Source: Neoalteromonas flava
GTDB taxonomy: Bacteria > Pseudomonadota > Gammaproteobacteria > Enterobacterales > Alteromonadaceae
Assembly (NCBI RefSeq): GCF_002807685.1
Contig: NZ_PEAX01000003.1
Location: 1 to 64,000, forward strand
Direction of reading: 5' to 3'
DNA length: 64,000 nt
The position numbers and the translations under genes were made by a program. Positions 30,560-40,334 of this stretch are shown here, piece by piece. Under the pieces are notes generated by a model. The model searched no databases, had not been told where the DNA came from, and was given only the letters and a program-made list of their open reading frames with translations. Each line of letters opens with the position of its first letter. Position 1 is the stretch's first letter.

Positions 30560-30588
30560 ACATTAACCAAGTGGCAGCAATTTTGCAA
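30560..30588 (-). promoter_or_regulatory. Likely sigma-70 promoter of the his operon
   Basis: On the minus strand TTGCAA (30588-30583), 17 nt of spacing and TAATGT (30565-30560) lie about 60 nt before the leader peptide start. Spacing is ideal and both boxes are fair matches. Confidence 0.6.
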
Positions 30589-30707
30589 CGGTTTTACCGC
30601 GGACTTTGATAATTTAATCACTTTTGTTGGCTATAACGTAAAACTTTTAGTTATATCTAACATCTAACTAAAGAGTGCATAAGCACATTTGTTGGCGAGG
30701 GCAAGCG

Positions 30708-31097
30708 ATGAGTAACGACCTATTGTTTTCCGTACTTCCACGCAGAGGAACAGTACCGATCAAAGAGGATCGTGGTAATGTGAAAAAAGTAGTCAAGAAA
30801 ACGCCAATTCATCCGTCGCCGGACGAAGAAAATGTGTCGCTTGTGCGTGAAAAAGACGCGAGGGATGAAAACCAGCATGGACACCAAGAGTCGAGAGGAT
30901 CCAGCGACGAACAGCAAGAGTCAAAAGACTACAGCGATGAGCACGTTGGACTCATCATCGATACTACCGATGAAAATATTGCTGCGGATGATGAACCTAT
31001 CATACACAACAAAAAAGAGTATTTGCATGACGCAAGTACACATGAAAAGGAAGACAATGAGCCAGATGAGGGCGAACACTTAGATATCACGGTGTAG
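30708..31097 (+). CDS. Acidic low-complexity protein of unknown function
   Basis: Encodes 129 residues from the ATG at 30708, chosen because GGCGAGGGC lies about 6 nt upstream. The first 40 residues are basic (LPRRGTVPIKEDRGNVKKVVKKTP); the rest is very rich in Glu, Asp, His, Ser and Gln and is probably disordered. It has no signal peptide, membrane helix or cysteine. The gene is divergent from the his operon and 106 nt before an exported peptidase gene. I do not recognise the family. Confidence 0.55.
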   Translation: MSNDLLFSVLPRRGTVPIKEDRGNVKKVVKKTPIHPSPDEENVSLVREKDARDENQHGHQESRGSSDEQQESKDYSDEHVGLIIDTTDENIAADDEPIIHNKKEYLHDASTHEKEDNEPDEGEHLDITV

Positions 31098-31203
31098 CCA
31101 AATAAACGTACTTCTTCTTGTCCTGTCGCCATTGACTAAGTAATATTGCGTCGCTCAAACGTTTGGCGCATGCCAAAATAACGCCTGGATTTAGGATTAC
31201 CCC

Positions 31204-33129
31204 ATGAAACGGACTTTAAAGTGCTTCAGTGCGCTGTTTTTATTTGCTTTTTTATTCCCAACCTATGCGAACAATACGCTGATCCCAGTAGAGGCGTACG
31301 GTGCGTTACCTTCGACAAGCTTATTTTCGATATCCCCTAGTGGGCAGTTAGTAGCATTTCGAGATGTTTCAGGAGAATATGACCTGTTAGTTGTGCAAAA
31401 CAGAATGAATGGTGAACTCATTCGGGCTGCACGTATCGACAACATCAATCCAAATACACTCTACTTCGTCAGCGATAATGTGGTCATTTTGGTGGCGACC
31501 AAGAATATTAAATTGCCGGGCTATAAAGGCCGCCATGACTCTAGTTGGGCTTATGCGTTTAATTTGGAGACTGGGGGGATCAATGCTCTGCTAGAGCAAG
31601 GGTTCGGGATTTATAAAGGGCAAACTCAGCTGGGGCGGATTATTGGCATTTCACCCGATAAAAAATATGCGTTCATGCCAGCCTATGAAAGTCCCGGCAG
31701 ATACAACTTGTATAAGGTCAATTTAGAGAATAAACGTAAACCCAAAGTTTATCAGCGTGGCACCGCCGATACTGACGATTTTTTCCTTAATAACCAAGGC
31801 GAGGTTATCGCCCGCGAGCGCTTTAATAATGAAGAAAACCTGCATCGTATTGAAGCGCGGATTAACGATGAGTGGGTTGAAATTTATCGCGAAGAAACCG
31901 ATATCCGCACTAAGGGATTTTCCGGCGTAACCTCCGACCAACAACATCTTGTATTTAGTTCTTACTCGGACTATAGCGATCGACGTGCGTACTACACGAT
32001 GGCGTTAGCCGATGGTTCAATTTCAGCCCCCTTATTTCATGATGACAATAAAGATGTCAGTCATCTCATAACTGACTTGCAGCGGGTTGTGCATGGTGCT
32101 GCATTCTCAGGCTTTGAGCCGAGTTATTATTTCTTTGATGAAAAGCTCAATGCGCGGATGCGAGGTATTAATAAAGCGATGCCGGAGAACTCCTTTGCGA
32201 TTAAGGATTACTCCGATAATTGGCAAAACATCATTTTTTTCATGCAGGGGAAAGATAGTGTTGGTGAATATATTCTGTATGCGAAAGGTGCATTACAGTT
32301 ACTTGCATCGAGCCGTCCTGATATCCCAGTAGATTCTGTTAGCCCAGTTGTTGAGCAAGTGATCACTGCGCGAGATGGATTAAAGATTCCTACGCTTGTG
32401 ACTATTCCGCGTGGGAAAACAGCAAGCAAGTTGCCTGCGATAGTCATGCCACATGGTGGGCCTGCGTCGCATGATAGCAAGGGATTTGACTATTTGGCGC
32501 AGTTTTTTGCTAACCGTGGCTTTATCGTGATCCAGCCGCAGTTTCGAGGCAGCTCGGGTTTTGGCCGTGCGTTTCGCTATGCTGGACATGGCGAATGGGG
32601 GCGAAAGATGCAAGATGACGTTACCGATACAGTATTAGCGCTTACCGAAGAAGGTAAAATTGATCCCCAGCGGGTCTGTATTGTCGGTGGAAGTTACGGC
32701 GGATACGCTGCGTTGGCAGGAGCTGCTTTTACCCCGGAACTTTATCGTTGCGCAGTATCAATCAATGGTGTTTCAGATGTGGAACGGATGCTAAAAGATG
32801 AACGTAAGGACTATGGCAGTGATCACTGGGTAGTTGCGTATTGGGAAGATGCTATTAGTCGAGGCGAGGTGGATGAGTCTCATTTAGCCGCGATTTCACC
32901 AATTAATCATGTGAGTCAGATCCAAGCGCCAATCTTATTGATCCATGGCGAGTATGATGAAAGTGTGCCAATCAAACAGTCTGAGCGAATGCTTGATGCT
33001 CTTGAGGATGCAGACAAGACTGTCGAGTTTTTAGAACTCGAGGACGGTAACCACTTTCTGAGTAGCGCACAAAATCGTATGCGAGCAATGCAGGCGATTG
33101 CAGCGTTTGTCGAAAAGCATATGCAATAA
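31204..33129 (+). CDS. Exported prolyl-oligopeptidase family (S9) serine peptidase
   Basis: Periplasmic or secreted peptidase of 641 residues. A signal peptide ends near TYA-NN (about residue 22). The N-terminal two-thirds form a beta-propeller-like region; the alpha/beta-hydrolase domain starts near 395 with PAIVMPHGGPASHDSKGFDY. The catalytic triad is visible: Ser497 in VGGSYGGYAAL, Asp in HGEYDESVPIKQSERM and His in EDGNHFLS. This is the arrangement of acylaminoacyl or dipeptidyl peptidases that trim short peptides. It is a single gene with a strong hairpin downstream. Confidence 0.93.
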   Translation: MKRTLKCFSALFLFAFLFPTYANNTLIPVEAYGALPSTSLFSISPSGQLVAFRDVSGEYDLLVVQNRMNGELIRAARIDNINPNTLYFVSDNVVILVATKNIKLPGYKGRHDSSWAYAFNLETGGINALLEQGFGIYKGQTQLGRIIGISPDKKYAFMPAYESPGRYNLYKVNLENKRKPKVYQRGTADTDDFFLNNQGEVIARERFNNEENLHRIEARINDEWVEIYREETDIRTKGFSGVTSDQQHLVFSSYSDYSDRRAYYTMALADGSISAPLFHDDNKDVSHLITDLQRVVHGAAFSGFEPSYYFFDEKLNARMRGINKAMPENSFAIKDYSDNWQNIIFFMQGKDSVGEYILYAKGALQLLASSRPDIPVDSVSPVVEQVITARDGLKIPTLVTIPRGKTASKLPAIVMPHGGPASHDSKGFDYLAQFFANRGFIVIQPQFRGSSGFGRAFRYAGHGEWGRKMQDDVTDTVLALTEEGKIDPQRVCIVGGSYGGYAALAGAAFTPELYRCAVSINGVSDVERMLKDERKDYGSDHWVVAYWEDAISRGEVDESHLAAISPINHVSQIQAPILLIHGEYDESVPIKQSERMLDALEDADKTVEFLELEDGNHFLSSAQNRMRAMQAIAAFVEKHMQ

Positions 33130-33150
33130 AGTTTTAAGCTTTACGGCTCT

Positions 33151-33190
33151 TTAGCCATGCTCACAAGAGCAATGATATGGGCATGGCTAA
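33151..33190. repeat. Perfect 10-bp stem-loop downstream of the S9 peptidase
   Basis: TTAGCCATGC (33151-33160) and GCATGGCTAA (33181-33190) are perfect inverted repeats with a 20-nt loop, 21 nt after the peptidase stop. No T run follows on either strand. It may protect the mRNA end or be a REP-like unit; it occurs once in the window as far as I can see. Confidence 0.6.
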
Positions 33191-33300
33191 TTCAGCAAAC
33201 TTAATTTCAATGATTTGACTTCCCTCACTGATCTGCTTTTATTGTTGCAATAAATGAGAGTGCTATTGGCGCTTTTTTAGATGTCGTTGGGAGCTTGAGC

Positions 33301-34464
33301 ATGCAAGAGTTTAGTTTCGCTACAACCGCGAGAATGACCGTGGGCCAGCCAGTCGCCGATGTTCTTAGGGCCTACTGCGCGCGCCAGCGACTTTCCAACG
33401 TAATGATCGTTACAGATGCAGGGATCCAAGCAGCTGGCCTCTTAGGCTCCACGTTGACTGAATTGCAAAATCAAGGCATTGAGGTGGTGGTGTTTGACGC
33501 GGTTGAACCCGACCCTTCCTCGGCCACCGTGTTAAGTGCGATTGATCTAGCTAAATCAGCGAATGCACAGGTCATCATAGGTTTTGGCGGCGGTAGCTCC
33601 ATGGATGTGGCTAAGCTGGTAGCATTACTATCTCACCCTGACAACCAGCAGTCGTTAGACGCTGTTTTTGGTGTCGATCAAGCACGCGGACAGCGCTTGA
33701 ACTTAGTACAAGTGCCTACAACCGCAGGTACCGGATCAGAGGTTACGCCGATTGCCATAGTGACAACCGGGGGCACAACAAAAGCCGGCGTGGTTTCCGA
33801 TCGTTTGCAGCCAGACTTGGCTATTCTAGATCCTGATTTGACTCTGGGTTTACCTCCTCACATCACGGCTGCGACCGGCATCGATGCCATGGTGCATGCG
33901 ATTGAAGCGTACACCAGTAAAATCCGGAAAAACCCGTATTCCGACATGCTGGCACGCCAAGCATTACAAATACTGAGCCACAATATCCACACCGCAGTGA
34001 CAGAAGGAAGTAACCGGGAAGCAAGAGCCAATATGCTGTTAGGTGCGATGCTAGCTGGTCAGGCATTCGCGAATGCGCCCGTCGCCGGAGTACATGCTTT
34101 AGCTTATCCCTTAGGTGGCCACTTTCACATTTCTCATGGTTTAAGCAACGCATTGGTATTACCGCATGTGCTTAAATTTAACCATAGTCATGCCATGGCA
34201 CTTTACGCAGAATTAGCGCCCTTACTTTGTTCGTCAATCACTTCGGATGTGCCGCAAGCAGAAGCCTCAATGGCACTGATTGACTATTGTGCAAATATTA
34301 GTTCAGAACTGGGGCTGCCCGAGCGTTTGCGCGACTGCAATGTACCGAAGGAGTTTTTACCACAGTTGGCAGAGGATGCTATGTTGCAACAGCGTCTGCT
34401 GGTGAATAATCCGCGCACAATCACCCGTGACGATGCATTCAAGATCTATCAAGAGGCTTTTTAA
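33301..34464 (+). CDS. Iron-containing (group III) alcohol dehydrogenase
   Basis: NAD(P)-dependent enzyme oxidising an alcohol or reducing an aldehyde; 387 residues. The ATG at 33301 has GTTGGGAG about 8 nt upstream. The nucleotide loop GFGGGSSMDVAKL is at about 95-107, then PTTAGTGSEVTPIAIV, and the iron ligands lie in GIDAMVHAIEAY and AYPLGGHFHISHGLSNAL, with the early Asp ligand in the SDRLQPDLAILDP region. The substrate is not readable. The stop overlaps the thioesterase start by one base, so the two are made together. Confidence 0.92.
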   Translation: MQEFSFATTARMTVGQPVADVLRAYCARQRLSNVMIVTDAGIQAAGLLGSTLTELQNQGIEVVVFDAVEPDPSSATVLSAIDLAKSANAQVIIGFGGGSSMDVAKLVALLSHPDNQQSLDAVFGVDQARGQRLNLVQVPTTAGTGSEVTPIAIVTTGGTTKAGVVSDRLQPDLAILDPDLTLGLPPHITAATGIDAMVHAIEAYTSKIRKNPYSDMLARQALQILSHNIHTAVTEGSNREARANMLLGAMLAGQAFANAPVAGVHALAYPLGGHFHISHGLSNALVLPHVLKFNHSHAMALYAELAPLLCSSITSDVPQAEASMALIDYCANISSELGLPERLRDCNVPKEFLPQLAEDAMLQQRLLVNNPRTITRDDAFKIYQEAF

Positions 34465-34901
34465 TGACCAGTCAACCAAAAGCGAAGCGAGATGCATACC
34501 GCCAATTTTACGCGATGGAGTCACGCTGGAGTGATAACGACATTTATGGGCACATCAACAATGTAGTCTATTACAGTTACTTTGATAGTGCAGTTAATCG
34601 CTTTCTAATCGAACAAGCGGGGTTAGATATTCACCATGGAACGACAATCGCTTATGTGGTTAATTCACAGTGTAACTATTTTATTCCCATTGCGTATCCG
34701 CAGACCGTAAATGTGGGGCTTCAGGTCAGCAAGCTGGGCAAGAGTTCAGTAACATATAGTCTCGCTATTTTCGCCGATGATAGCGATGAAGCTGCTGCAG
34801 TTGGTGAGTTTGTCCATGTTTTTGTAGATCGAACGAAAGGGCTAAGCACACCGATTCCGGTAACTATTAGAAACGCTTTAGCATCTCTTGTTGTCGATTG
34901 A
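34464..34901 (+). CDS. Hotdog-fold thioesterase (4HBT family)
   Basis: Acyl-CoA thioesterase of 145 residues, one hotdog domain. The 4-hydroxybenzoyl-CoA thioesterase signature RWSDNDIYGHINNVVYYSYFD (about 22-42) contains the catalytic Asp followed by the conserved GHINN. It starts within the stop of the alcohol dehydrogenase gene (TAATG). The pair could convert an aldehyde/acyl-CoA derived product, but the pathway is not shown by other genes. Confidence 0.9.
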   Translation: MTSQPKAKRDAYRQFYAMESRWSDNDIYGHINNVVYYSYFDSAVNRFLIEQAGLDIHHGTTIAYVVNSQCNYFIPIAYPQTVNVGLQVSKLGKSSVTYSLAIFADDSDEAAAVGEFVHVFVDRTKGLSTPIPVTIRNALASLVVD

Positions 34902-35151
34902 TTTCAATAAGGTCTAGTTTTTTACTTAATCGTCTGGCTTTTCCGTGTTCGATATCACAGTACCACGCTTAATTGATAAAATTGATTAAACGTTTCAACT
35001 TTACCAATTATCCTTTTCTTACCTGACTTTTTACTATAGCCATCAATTTCAACAGGAAATGATCGCACGCCTCTTATGGTGTGTAGAAATACAGCAATTT
35101 ATTTCCGATGGCGTCAAGCCATTACTATTTATAACTAATGGAGAAAGAAAC

Positions 35152-35715
35152 ATGGCATTAATCAATACTGCAATCAAACCGTTCAAAGCGAATGCATTCA
35201 AAAACGGTGAATTTGTTGAAGTCAGCAGTGATGACATTAAAGGTAAGTGGGCTGTATTTGTGTTCTACCCAGCGGACTTCACTTTTGTATGTCCGACCGA
35301 ACTAGGCGACGTAGCGGACAAATATGAAGAGCTACAATCACGCGGTGTGGAAGTATTCTCAGTATCAACTGACACGCACTTCACCCATGCTGCATGGCAC
35401 GAAGCTAGTGACACTATTGGCAAAATCAAGTTTGCGATGATTGGCGACCCAACCGGTGAAATTACACGCAACTTTGATTGTATGCGAGAAAATATGGGCC
35501 TTGCGGACCGTGCCACTTTCGTGGTTGACCCTGATGGCATCATTCAAGCGATGGAAATTACTGCTGAAGGTATAGGTCGTGATGCAGATGATTTGGTACG
35601 CAAAGTTAAAGCCGCTCAATATGTAGCATCACATCCAGGTGAGGTATGTCCTGCAAAATGGAAAGAAGGTGAAGCAACGCTAGCTCCTTCACTAGACCTT
35701 GTCGGTAAGATCTAA
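35152..35715 (+). CDS. ahpC: Alkyl hydroperoxide reductase subunit C (peroxiredoxin)
   Basis: Two-cysteine peroxiredoxin that reduces hydrogen peroxide and organic peroxides in the cytosol; 187 residues as in Escherichia coli. The peroxidatic cysteine is Cys47 ([11 protein letters not shown]) and the resolving cysteine Cys166 (GEVCPAKW). The ATG at 35152 has ATGGAGAAAG upstream; longer in-frame starts give an atypical N-terminus. It has about 250 nt of upstream sequence, where an OxyR site would be expected, but I could not identify one. ahpF follows after a stem-loop. Confidence 0.97.
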   Translation: MALINTAIKPFKANAFKNGEFVEVSSDDIKGKWAVFVFYPADFTFVCPTELGDVADKYEELQSRGVEVFSVSTDTHFTHAAWHEASDTIGKIKFAMIGDPTGEITRNFDCMRENMGLADRATFVVDPDGIIQAMEITAEGIGRDADDLVRKVKAAQYVASHPGEVCPAKWKEGEATLAPSLDLVGKI

Positions 35716-35742
35716 GCCCGATTTCTAGCGGCAAACAAAGCA

Positions 35743-35765
35743 GGGAGTGGTCTCCACTCCCTTTC
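35743..35765 (+). terminator. Stem-loop between ahpC and ahpF
   Basis: GGGAGTGG, a TCT loop and CCACTCCC form a perfect 8-bp stem followed by TTTCT. The T run is weak, so it probably lets some transcription through, giving more ahpC than ahpF message. Confidence 0.75.
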
Positions 35766-35794
35766 TCAAACTGACAAATAAGAGGCGAATTACA

Positions 35795-37387
35795 GTGTTA
35801 AACCAAGATATATTAAATGCATTAAAAGGCTACTTCGAGTCAATGCAGAAAAAGATTACGTTCGTCGTGCAAACCGGTGAGCACAGCAAGCGCGATGAGC
35901 TTGTGTCTTTTCTGTCAGATATTGCCGGAGTCAGTGATAAAATTACAGTTGAACAGCGCGATACAGGCGGAACATTGCGCAGTTCGGTTAGCTTTTTGCT
36001 TGAATCTGACGGCCAAGATACCGGGATCCGTTTCTCTGGCGTACCAGGCGGACACGAGTTCAACTCTCTAGTCTTGGCGATTTTGCATGCATCAGGTACA
36101 GAGTTAAAAATTGATGATAGTTTGAAACGTATTATTCAAGCTGTTGACGAAGATTTACATTTTGAAGTCTTTATCAGCCTTAGCTGCCACAACTGCCCAG
36201 ACGTTGTTCAAGCGGTCAACCAGTTTGCACTATTAAATCCAAAGATTAGTGCAGAAATGATTGATGGCGGAGTCTATCCGCAGTTGATTGAAGAACGAGA
36301 CATTCAGGGTGTCCCCAGTGTTTATTTGAATGGCGAACTTTTTGCTAACGGTAAAGTCGATGCAGCTACGCTGATAGATAAGCTGTTAGAGCGAGATTCG
36401 TCATTGAAGTCTGCAAATAGCGGGCAGACCCTACCGCTACAAGACGTTGTCGTCATTGGTGGAGGGCCAGCAGGTGTCGCATCTGCAATCTATAGTGCGC
36501 GTAAAGGGTTGAAAGTCAGTGTGGTAGCCGATCGCTTCGGTGGGCAGGTAAAAGATACCATGGGGATAGAAAATTTAATTTCGGTACCAAAAACTACTGG
36601 GCCAGAGCTGGTGGGTAACCTCATGGAGCACATGAAAGACTACGATATTACGTTGAAAGAGCATGTGCGGGTAGAATCCATTGACTCAGGTAATGTAAAA
36701 GCCATTACGTTATCGTCGGGCGAAGTTATAAAAACACGCTCAATCATCATTGCGACTGGCGCACGTTGGCGTGAACTTGGCGTTCCCGGTGAAAAAGAAA
36801 ACTTAGGTAATGGCGTGGCTTATTGTCCGCATTGCGACGGTCCTTTCTTTAAAGGTAAAGATGTTGCCGTTATTGGTGGCGGTAACTCAGGAATTGAAGC
36901 AGCTCTCGACCTTGCGGGTATCGTTAAGTCTGTGACGGTTTTTGAATTTTTACCGGACTTAAAAGCAGACCAAGTGTTAATTGAGCAAGCACTTAAGCGT
37001 GACAATATCAGCATTATTAAAAATGCAGCGACCCGTCAAATTATTGCCGAGAATGGCAAGGTCGCGGCAATAGAGTATCAAGACCGAGCGTCGGAAGAGG
37101 TACACACATTAGGGCTATCTGGCGTCTTCGTACAAATCGGCTTAGTGCCTAACAGTCAATTTGTTAAGGGGGTAGTTGATATGACACGATACGGTGAAAT
37201 CATCGTTGACGAAAAATGCCATACTTCTGAAGCTGGAATTTTTGCAGCTGGTGACGTGACAACCGTACCGTATAAGCAAATAGTCATCTCCATGGGAGAA
37301 GGCGCTAAGGCTTCGTTAGCTGCGTTTGAGTATCTGCTAAGTCATGAAGTTGATGAAGAAGAAGTCAACGAGATGCAAGCGGCATAA
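35795..37387 (+). CDS. ahpF: Alkyl hydroperoxide reductase subunit F
   Basis: FAD- and NADH-dependent disulfide reductase that recycles AhpC; 530 residues against 521 in Escherichia coli. The start is GTG at 35795 with AAGAGG 9 nt upstream, giving the family N-terminus [14 protein letters not shown]. The N-terminal double-thioredoxin domain (about 1-200) has the redox pair in SLSCHNCPD; the reductase part has the FAD loop [13 protein letters not shown], the second redox pair in [11 protein letters not shown], the NADH loop [14 protein letters not shown] and the closing [15 protein letters not shown]. Confidence 0.96.
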   Translation: MLNQDILNALKGYFESMQKKITFVVQTGEHSKRDELVSFLSDIAGVSDKITVEQRDTGGTLRSSVSFLLESDGQDTGIRFSGVPGGHEFNSLVLAILHASGTELKIDDSLKRIIQAVDEDLHFEVFISLSCHNCPDVVQAVNQFALLNPKISAEMIDGGVYPQLIEERDIQGVPSVYLNGELFANGKVDAATLIDKLLERDSSLKSANSGQTLPLQDVVVIGGGPAGVASAIYSARKGLKVSVVADRFGGQVKDTMGIENLISVPKTTGPELVGNLMEHMKDYDITLKEHVRVESIDSGNVKAITLSSGEVIKTRSIIIATGARWRELGVPGEKENLGNGVAYCPHCDGPFFKGKDVAVIGGGNSGIEAALDLAGIVKSVTVFEFLPDLKADQVLIEQALKRDNISIIKNAATRQIIAENGKVAAIEYQDRASEEVHTLGLSGVFVQIGLVPNSQFVKGVVDMTRYGEIIVDEKCHTSEAGIFAAGDVTTVPYKQIVISMGEGAKASLAAFEYLLSHEVDEEEVNEMQAA

Positions 37388-37410
37388 GAACCCACAAAAC
37401 TCCCCCAAAA

Positions 37411-37447
37411 GCCTGAGTAAACTGACAAAGTGCACTCAGGCTTTTTT
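37411..37447 (+). terminator. Terminator of ahpCF
   Basis: GCCTGAGT and ACTCAGGC form a perfect 8-bp stem with a 15-nt loop, followed by T6. It lies 24 nt after the ahpF stop. Confidence 0.88.
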
Positions 37448-37527
37448 GTTTGCAATATTTGACAGCGATACGATTCGTGCTATTTGTATAGGCGTAACGT
37501 AGATAAATACATTATCAGGAAAATTTT

Positions 37528-37950
37528 ATGCATCAGCCCGCCAAGTGGTTTGTTCCTGTAGTCGTCCTTGCACTCCTATGGAATCTTTTAGGTTTGGCAG
37601 CAGTGATTATGAACTTATTGCTCACCCCAGAGCAGATAGCTGCGTTGCCAAGTGAACAGCAAGCAATGATCTCTCACAGTCCAGACTGGCTGCCTTATGC
37701 ATCTTTGGTCGCTGTGGTTGCTGGCACGTTGGGCTGCTTGGCATTATTGCTGAAAAAATCCGCTGCGACAGCGTTATTCGTCGTTTCGCTCGTAGGCATT
37801 ATCGCTCAGGATGCAGGGATCTTAATGGTAATGAATAAACTTAATGCTTATGCAACTGTACCGCTAGTGATGCAAGGGCTTGTGCTGATAATTGCTATCG
37901 CCTTGATACTATTAAGTAAAAAGGCGAAAGCGGCAGATTGGTTGGGGTAA
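37528..37950 (+). CDS. Four-helix membrane protein of unknown function
   Basis: Integral membrane protein of 140 residues with four hydrophobic segments at about 8-32, 55-75, 80-98 and 110-130. Between the first two is a polar loop (LTPEQIAALPSEQQAMI). ATCAGGA lies about 8 nt before the ATG. The layout resembles small sugar-transporter-like or DoxX-like membrane proteins annotated in marine bacteria, but no decisive motif is seen. It is convergent with the TraB/GumN gene, with only four bases between them. Confidence 0.65.
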   Translation: MHQPAKWFVPVVVLALLWNLLGLAAVIMNLLLTPEQIAALPSEQQAMISHSPDWLPYASLVAVVAGTLGCLALLLKKSAATALFVVSLVGIIAQDAGILMVMNKLNAYATVPLVMQGLVLIIAIALILLSKKAKAADWLG

Positions 37951-37954
37951 AGTT

Positions 37955-38812
37955 TTACAGCCTCTCGATGGAGTAGCCGTCGGCTTCCAGCATTTTCAAT
38001 ACGCTATCCGGGCCAGCGAGATGCAGTACACCGACCAACACAAATTCAGTCGTTTGGTCTTCTAGCATGGCTTTGATTTGCGGGATCCACTGAGTGTTTC
38101 GCGCAAGCAGTAAGTCGTTATAAATCGCTGGAAATTTGGCCACCATTTCATCAATATTTGATGCAGCTAAGCCTTGCATATCACCAGCACGCCACTGTTG
38201 ACGGAGTTCATCGACAGAGGCTTTTAGTGTTTCAATTTCTGCCAAGGTATAGGCGATTAACTGGTCTTCCTGACCACGGCCTAATCCGGCTAAAAATTCT
38301 AATTGTTGGTCGGGTGACTCTAACCATCCAATTGCTTTATTATCGCCCATAGCAAGGGTTGAAAAGTACTTGTCAACACCTTGTGAATTTAGGCCAATAA
38401 CTTGAAACTCAAGCATACTGAGCGTTATTGATAACAACGATGGCTTAAAGGGTAATAAGTTTTCGACTGGTACGCCGCGAGCAGATAGGTGTTTTTCTAC
38501 CGCAGAACTGACGGGCTCTGACAGAGTGTCTTTGAAGGTGCGGCCATCTTGGTAAGTCATTTCCAATAGGGTTTTTTGTTGAAACTCTAGCGACTCAATT
38601 GCTGCCATATCGGTTTCAAAAACAAGTTTCTGAGCTTTTTGGTAAGCGGCTTTGTACTCTTTGGGTAGCGGGTAATCTTCTTGGCTCAGGATGTGGACAG
38701 TGCCACCTATATATACTGTGTTGCCCGCATGCGTAACTTTCCACACAGAAGCAGAATAGGCTGGGACAGAAAAAATTACAAAACTAGAAAATAGTAATGA
38801 TGTTAGACGCAT
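37955..38812 (-). CDS. TraB/GumN family exported protein
   Basis: Protein of 285 residues with a signal peptide (cleavage near AYS-AS). TraB/GumN hallmarks are the GGTVHIL motif near residue 36 and GVLHLAGPDSVLKML near the C-terminus; a conserved FETDM segment lies between. Members such as TIKI are thought to be metal-dependent peptidases using the two GxxH motifs, but bacterial functions are mostly unknown. AGGTAAG lies just before the ATG. It is a single gene. Confidence 0.85.
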   Translation of the reverse strand: MRLTSLLFSSFVIFSVPAYSASVWKVTHAGNTVYIGGTVHILSQEDYPLPKEYKAAYQKAQKLVFETDMAAIESLEFQQKTLLEMTYQDGRTFKDTLSEPVSSAVEKHLSARGVPVENLLPFKPSLLSITLSMLEFQVIGLNSQGVDKYFSTLAMGDNKAIGWLESPDQQLEFLAGLGRGQEDQLIAYTLAEIETLKASVDELRQQWRAGDMQGLAASNIDEMVAKFPAIYNDLLLARNTQWIPQIKAMLEDQTTEFVLVGVLHLAGPDSVLKMLEADGYSIERL

Positions 38813-38891
38813 TAAACTTACCTGTGTTGTGTTCCTTTTTGTGCAAGGCTAAACACAGCGGCATTAACAAGCAAGTGTAATTTGGTACAGG

Positions 38892-39137
38892 TTACCAGTC
38901 TATTTCCATTTCTAAAGGTTCACTGCCTGCATCCATTCCACACATTTCTTCGTAAGGGGTGGCCTGTTTGAGGGTGACTTTGCCAAAGCTCTCGTTGGCA
39001 AAGTGTGCACGAATTTCATTCAGACAATGAAAAACCAACGGTTTGCTAGTGTTGTCCATTACTACTGCGCGTTGGGAACCGTTTTCAAGTGCCACGAGGT
39101 AGGTGCCGCCTTCGATGGATTCAATAAATAAGTTCAT
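38892..39137 (-). CDS. Small protein, probably DUF6482 family
   Basis: Encodes 81 residues beginning MNLFIESIEGGTYLVALENG. A strong AGGAG lies 8 nt before the ATG. The protein is soluble with no signal peptide; one central segment (PLVFHCLNEIRAHF) contains a His-Cys pair. The N-terminal pattern matches my memory of the DUF6482 family found in marine gammaproteobacteria, whose function is unknown. The family assignment is from memory and not verified. Confidence 0.65.
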   Translation of the reverse strand: MNLFIESIEGGTYLVALENGSQRAVVMDNTSKPLVFHCLNEIRAHFANESFGKVTLKQATPYEEMCGMDAGSEPLEMEIDW

Positions 39138-39269
39138 GCATTTTCTCCTATTGATTATTTAAACGCGGCATGTGACGGAAAGATCACTACACTATAAGCA
39201 GGCAAGGCGCACCGCAGGTTGCTCCCAGTAAACATCGGATTATTGACCTAATTTAGATAAGGATTAGAC

Positions 39270-40184
39270 ATGAGTCTTGAAGGAAAGCTACAGCAAGAGG
39301 CAATATGCAAACTTGCGGGCTGTAAAAAAGTCTCGATCTTGATCACTCCCAAAGAAAAGTCTCTTGGGGGATTTTCGGTACGTAGATTATTGCCAAGCCG
39401 TGAACAAAGAATGATCGGCCCTTGGCTGTTTTTTGACCATATGGGGCCGGTAACATTTCCTCCAGGGGAGGGAATTAATGTGCGCCCGCATCCGCATATC
39501 CACCTAGCCACGGTGACTTATTTATTTGCAGGTGAAATATTGCATCGTGATTCACTTGGTTCATTGCAAGCGATTAAACCCGGGGATATTAATTTGATGA
39601 TTGCGGGAACTGGGATTGTTCATTCGGAACGTGAACGTCCCGAAGTTACCCGAAATGAACACACACTGCATGGTTTACAACTATGGTTAGCGTTACCTGA
39701 AGAGAAACAAGACATCCCCCCTGAGTTTATTCATTATCCAGAAGCCACAGTTCCGCATGTTAATGTCGAGGGGGTGCGAGTTAGAGTTATCATGGGCGCA
39801 GCGTATGGAGTGGTATCACCGGTTAAAACGCTGGCCGATACTCTATACTTTGAAGCGCATCTAGAAGCATCTCAAACGCTTCATGTAGCCGCTGCAGAAG
39901 AGCGCGCAGTCTATGTTGCAGAAGGAGAAATTAGTATCGACGACGTGCGGATAAAACAATTTCAGATGGCCGTTTTAGCCGCTGACAGTAACGTGGAAAT
40001 CGTCGCAACAACTAGCGCTAGAGTCGCGGTTATCGGTGGCGAAAAAATGGCACCGCGTAAAATGTTCTGGAATTTCGCCTCAACTGATGCAGCACGCATT
40101 GAGCAGGCTAAGACTGACTGGCAAGCCGGTCGCTTTGCGAAGGTACCCGGCGATGAGACTGAGTTCATTCCTTTACCCGAATAG
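39270..40184 (+). CDS. Pirin family protein
   Basis: Bicupin of 304 residues, the normal pirin length. The metal-binding cupin motif RPHPHIHLATVTYLFAGE (about 72-89) carries the histidines, and TGIVHSERE adds the fourth-ligand region; C-terminal pirin domain from about 185. Bacterial pirins include quercetin dioxygenases and redox-linked regulators, so the exact role is open. AAGGA lies 8 nt before the ATG. Single gene. Confidence 0.92.
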   Translation: MSLEGKLQQEAICKLAGCKKVSILITPKEKSLGGFSVRRLLPSREQRMIGPWLFFDHMGPVTFPPGEGINVRPHPHIHLATVTYLFAGEILHRDSLGSLQAIKPGDINLMIAGTGIVHSERERPEVTRNEHTLHGLQLWLALPEEKQDIPPEFIHYPEATVPHVNVEGVRVRVIMGAAYGVVSPVKTLADTLYFEAHLEASQTLHVAAAEERAVYVAEGEISIDDVRIKQFQMAVLAADSNVEIVATTSARVAVIGGEKMAPRKMFWNFASTDAARIEQAKTDWQAGRFAKVPGDETEFIPLPE

Positions 40185-40334
40185 TAATCAGGCAAAACGA
40201 TTGTTCACCAGTTAAGTTGAGTTGGAGAGTCATGGCATACATTGCACAGCTGTGGCTCCATGCTGCAACAATCAGTTGGCGCAGATTGCGATATCGCATA
40301 GGATAAGCAAGATAAGGGTTGAACGAGACAAACC

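Noticed and set aside
34902-35151. Possible OxyR site before ahpC
   Set aside because: I could not find the four ATAG/CTAT half-sites with proper spacing; only scattered AT-rich matches are present.
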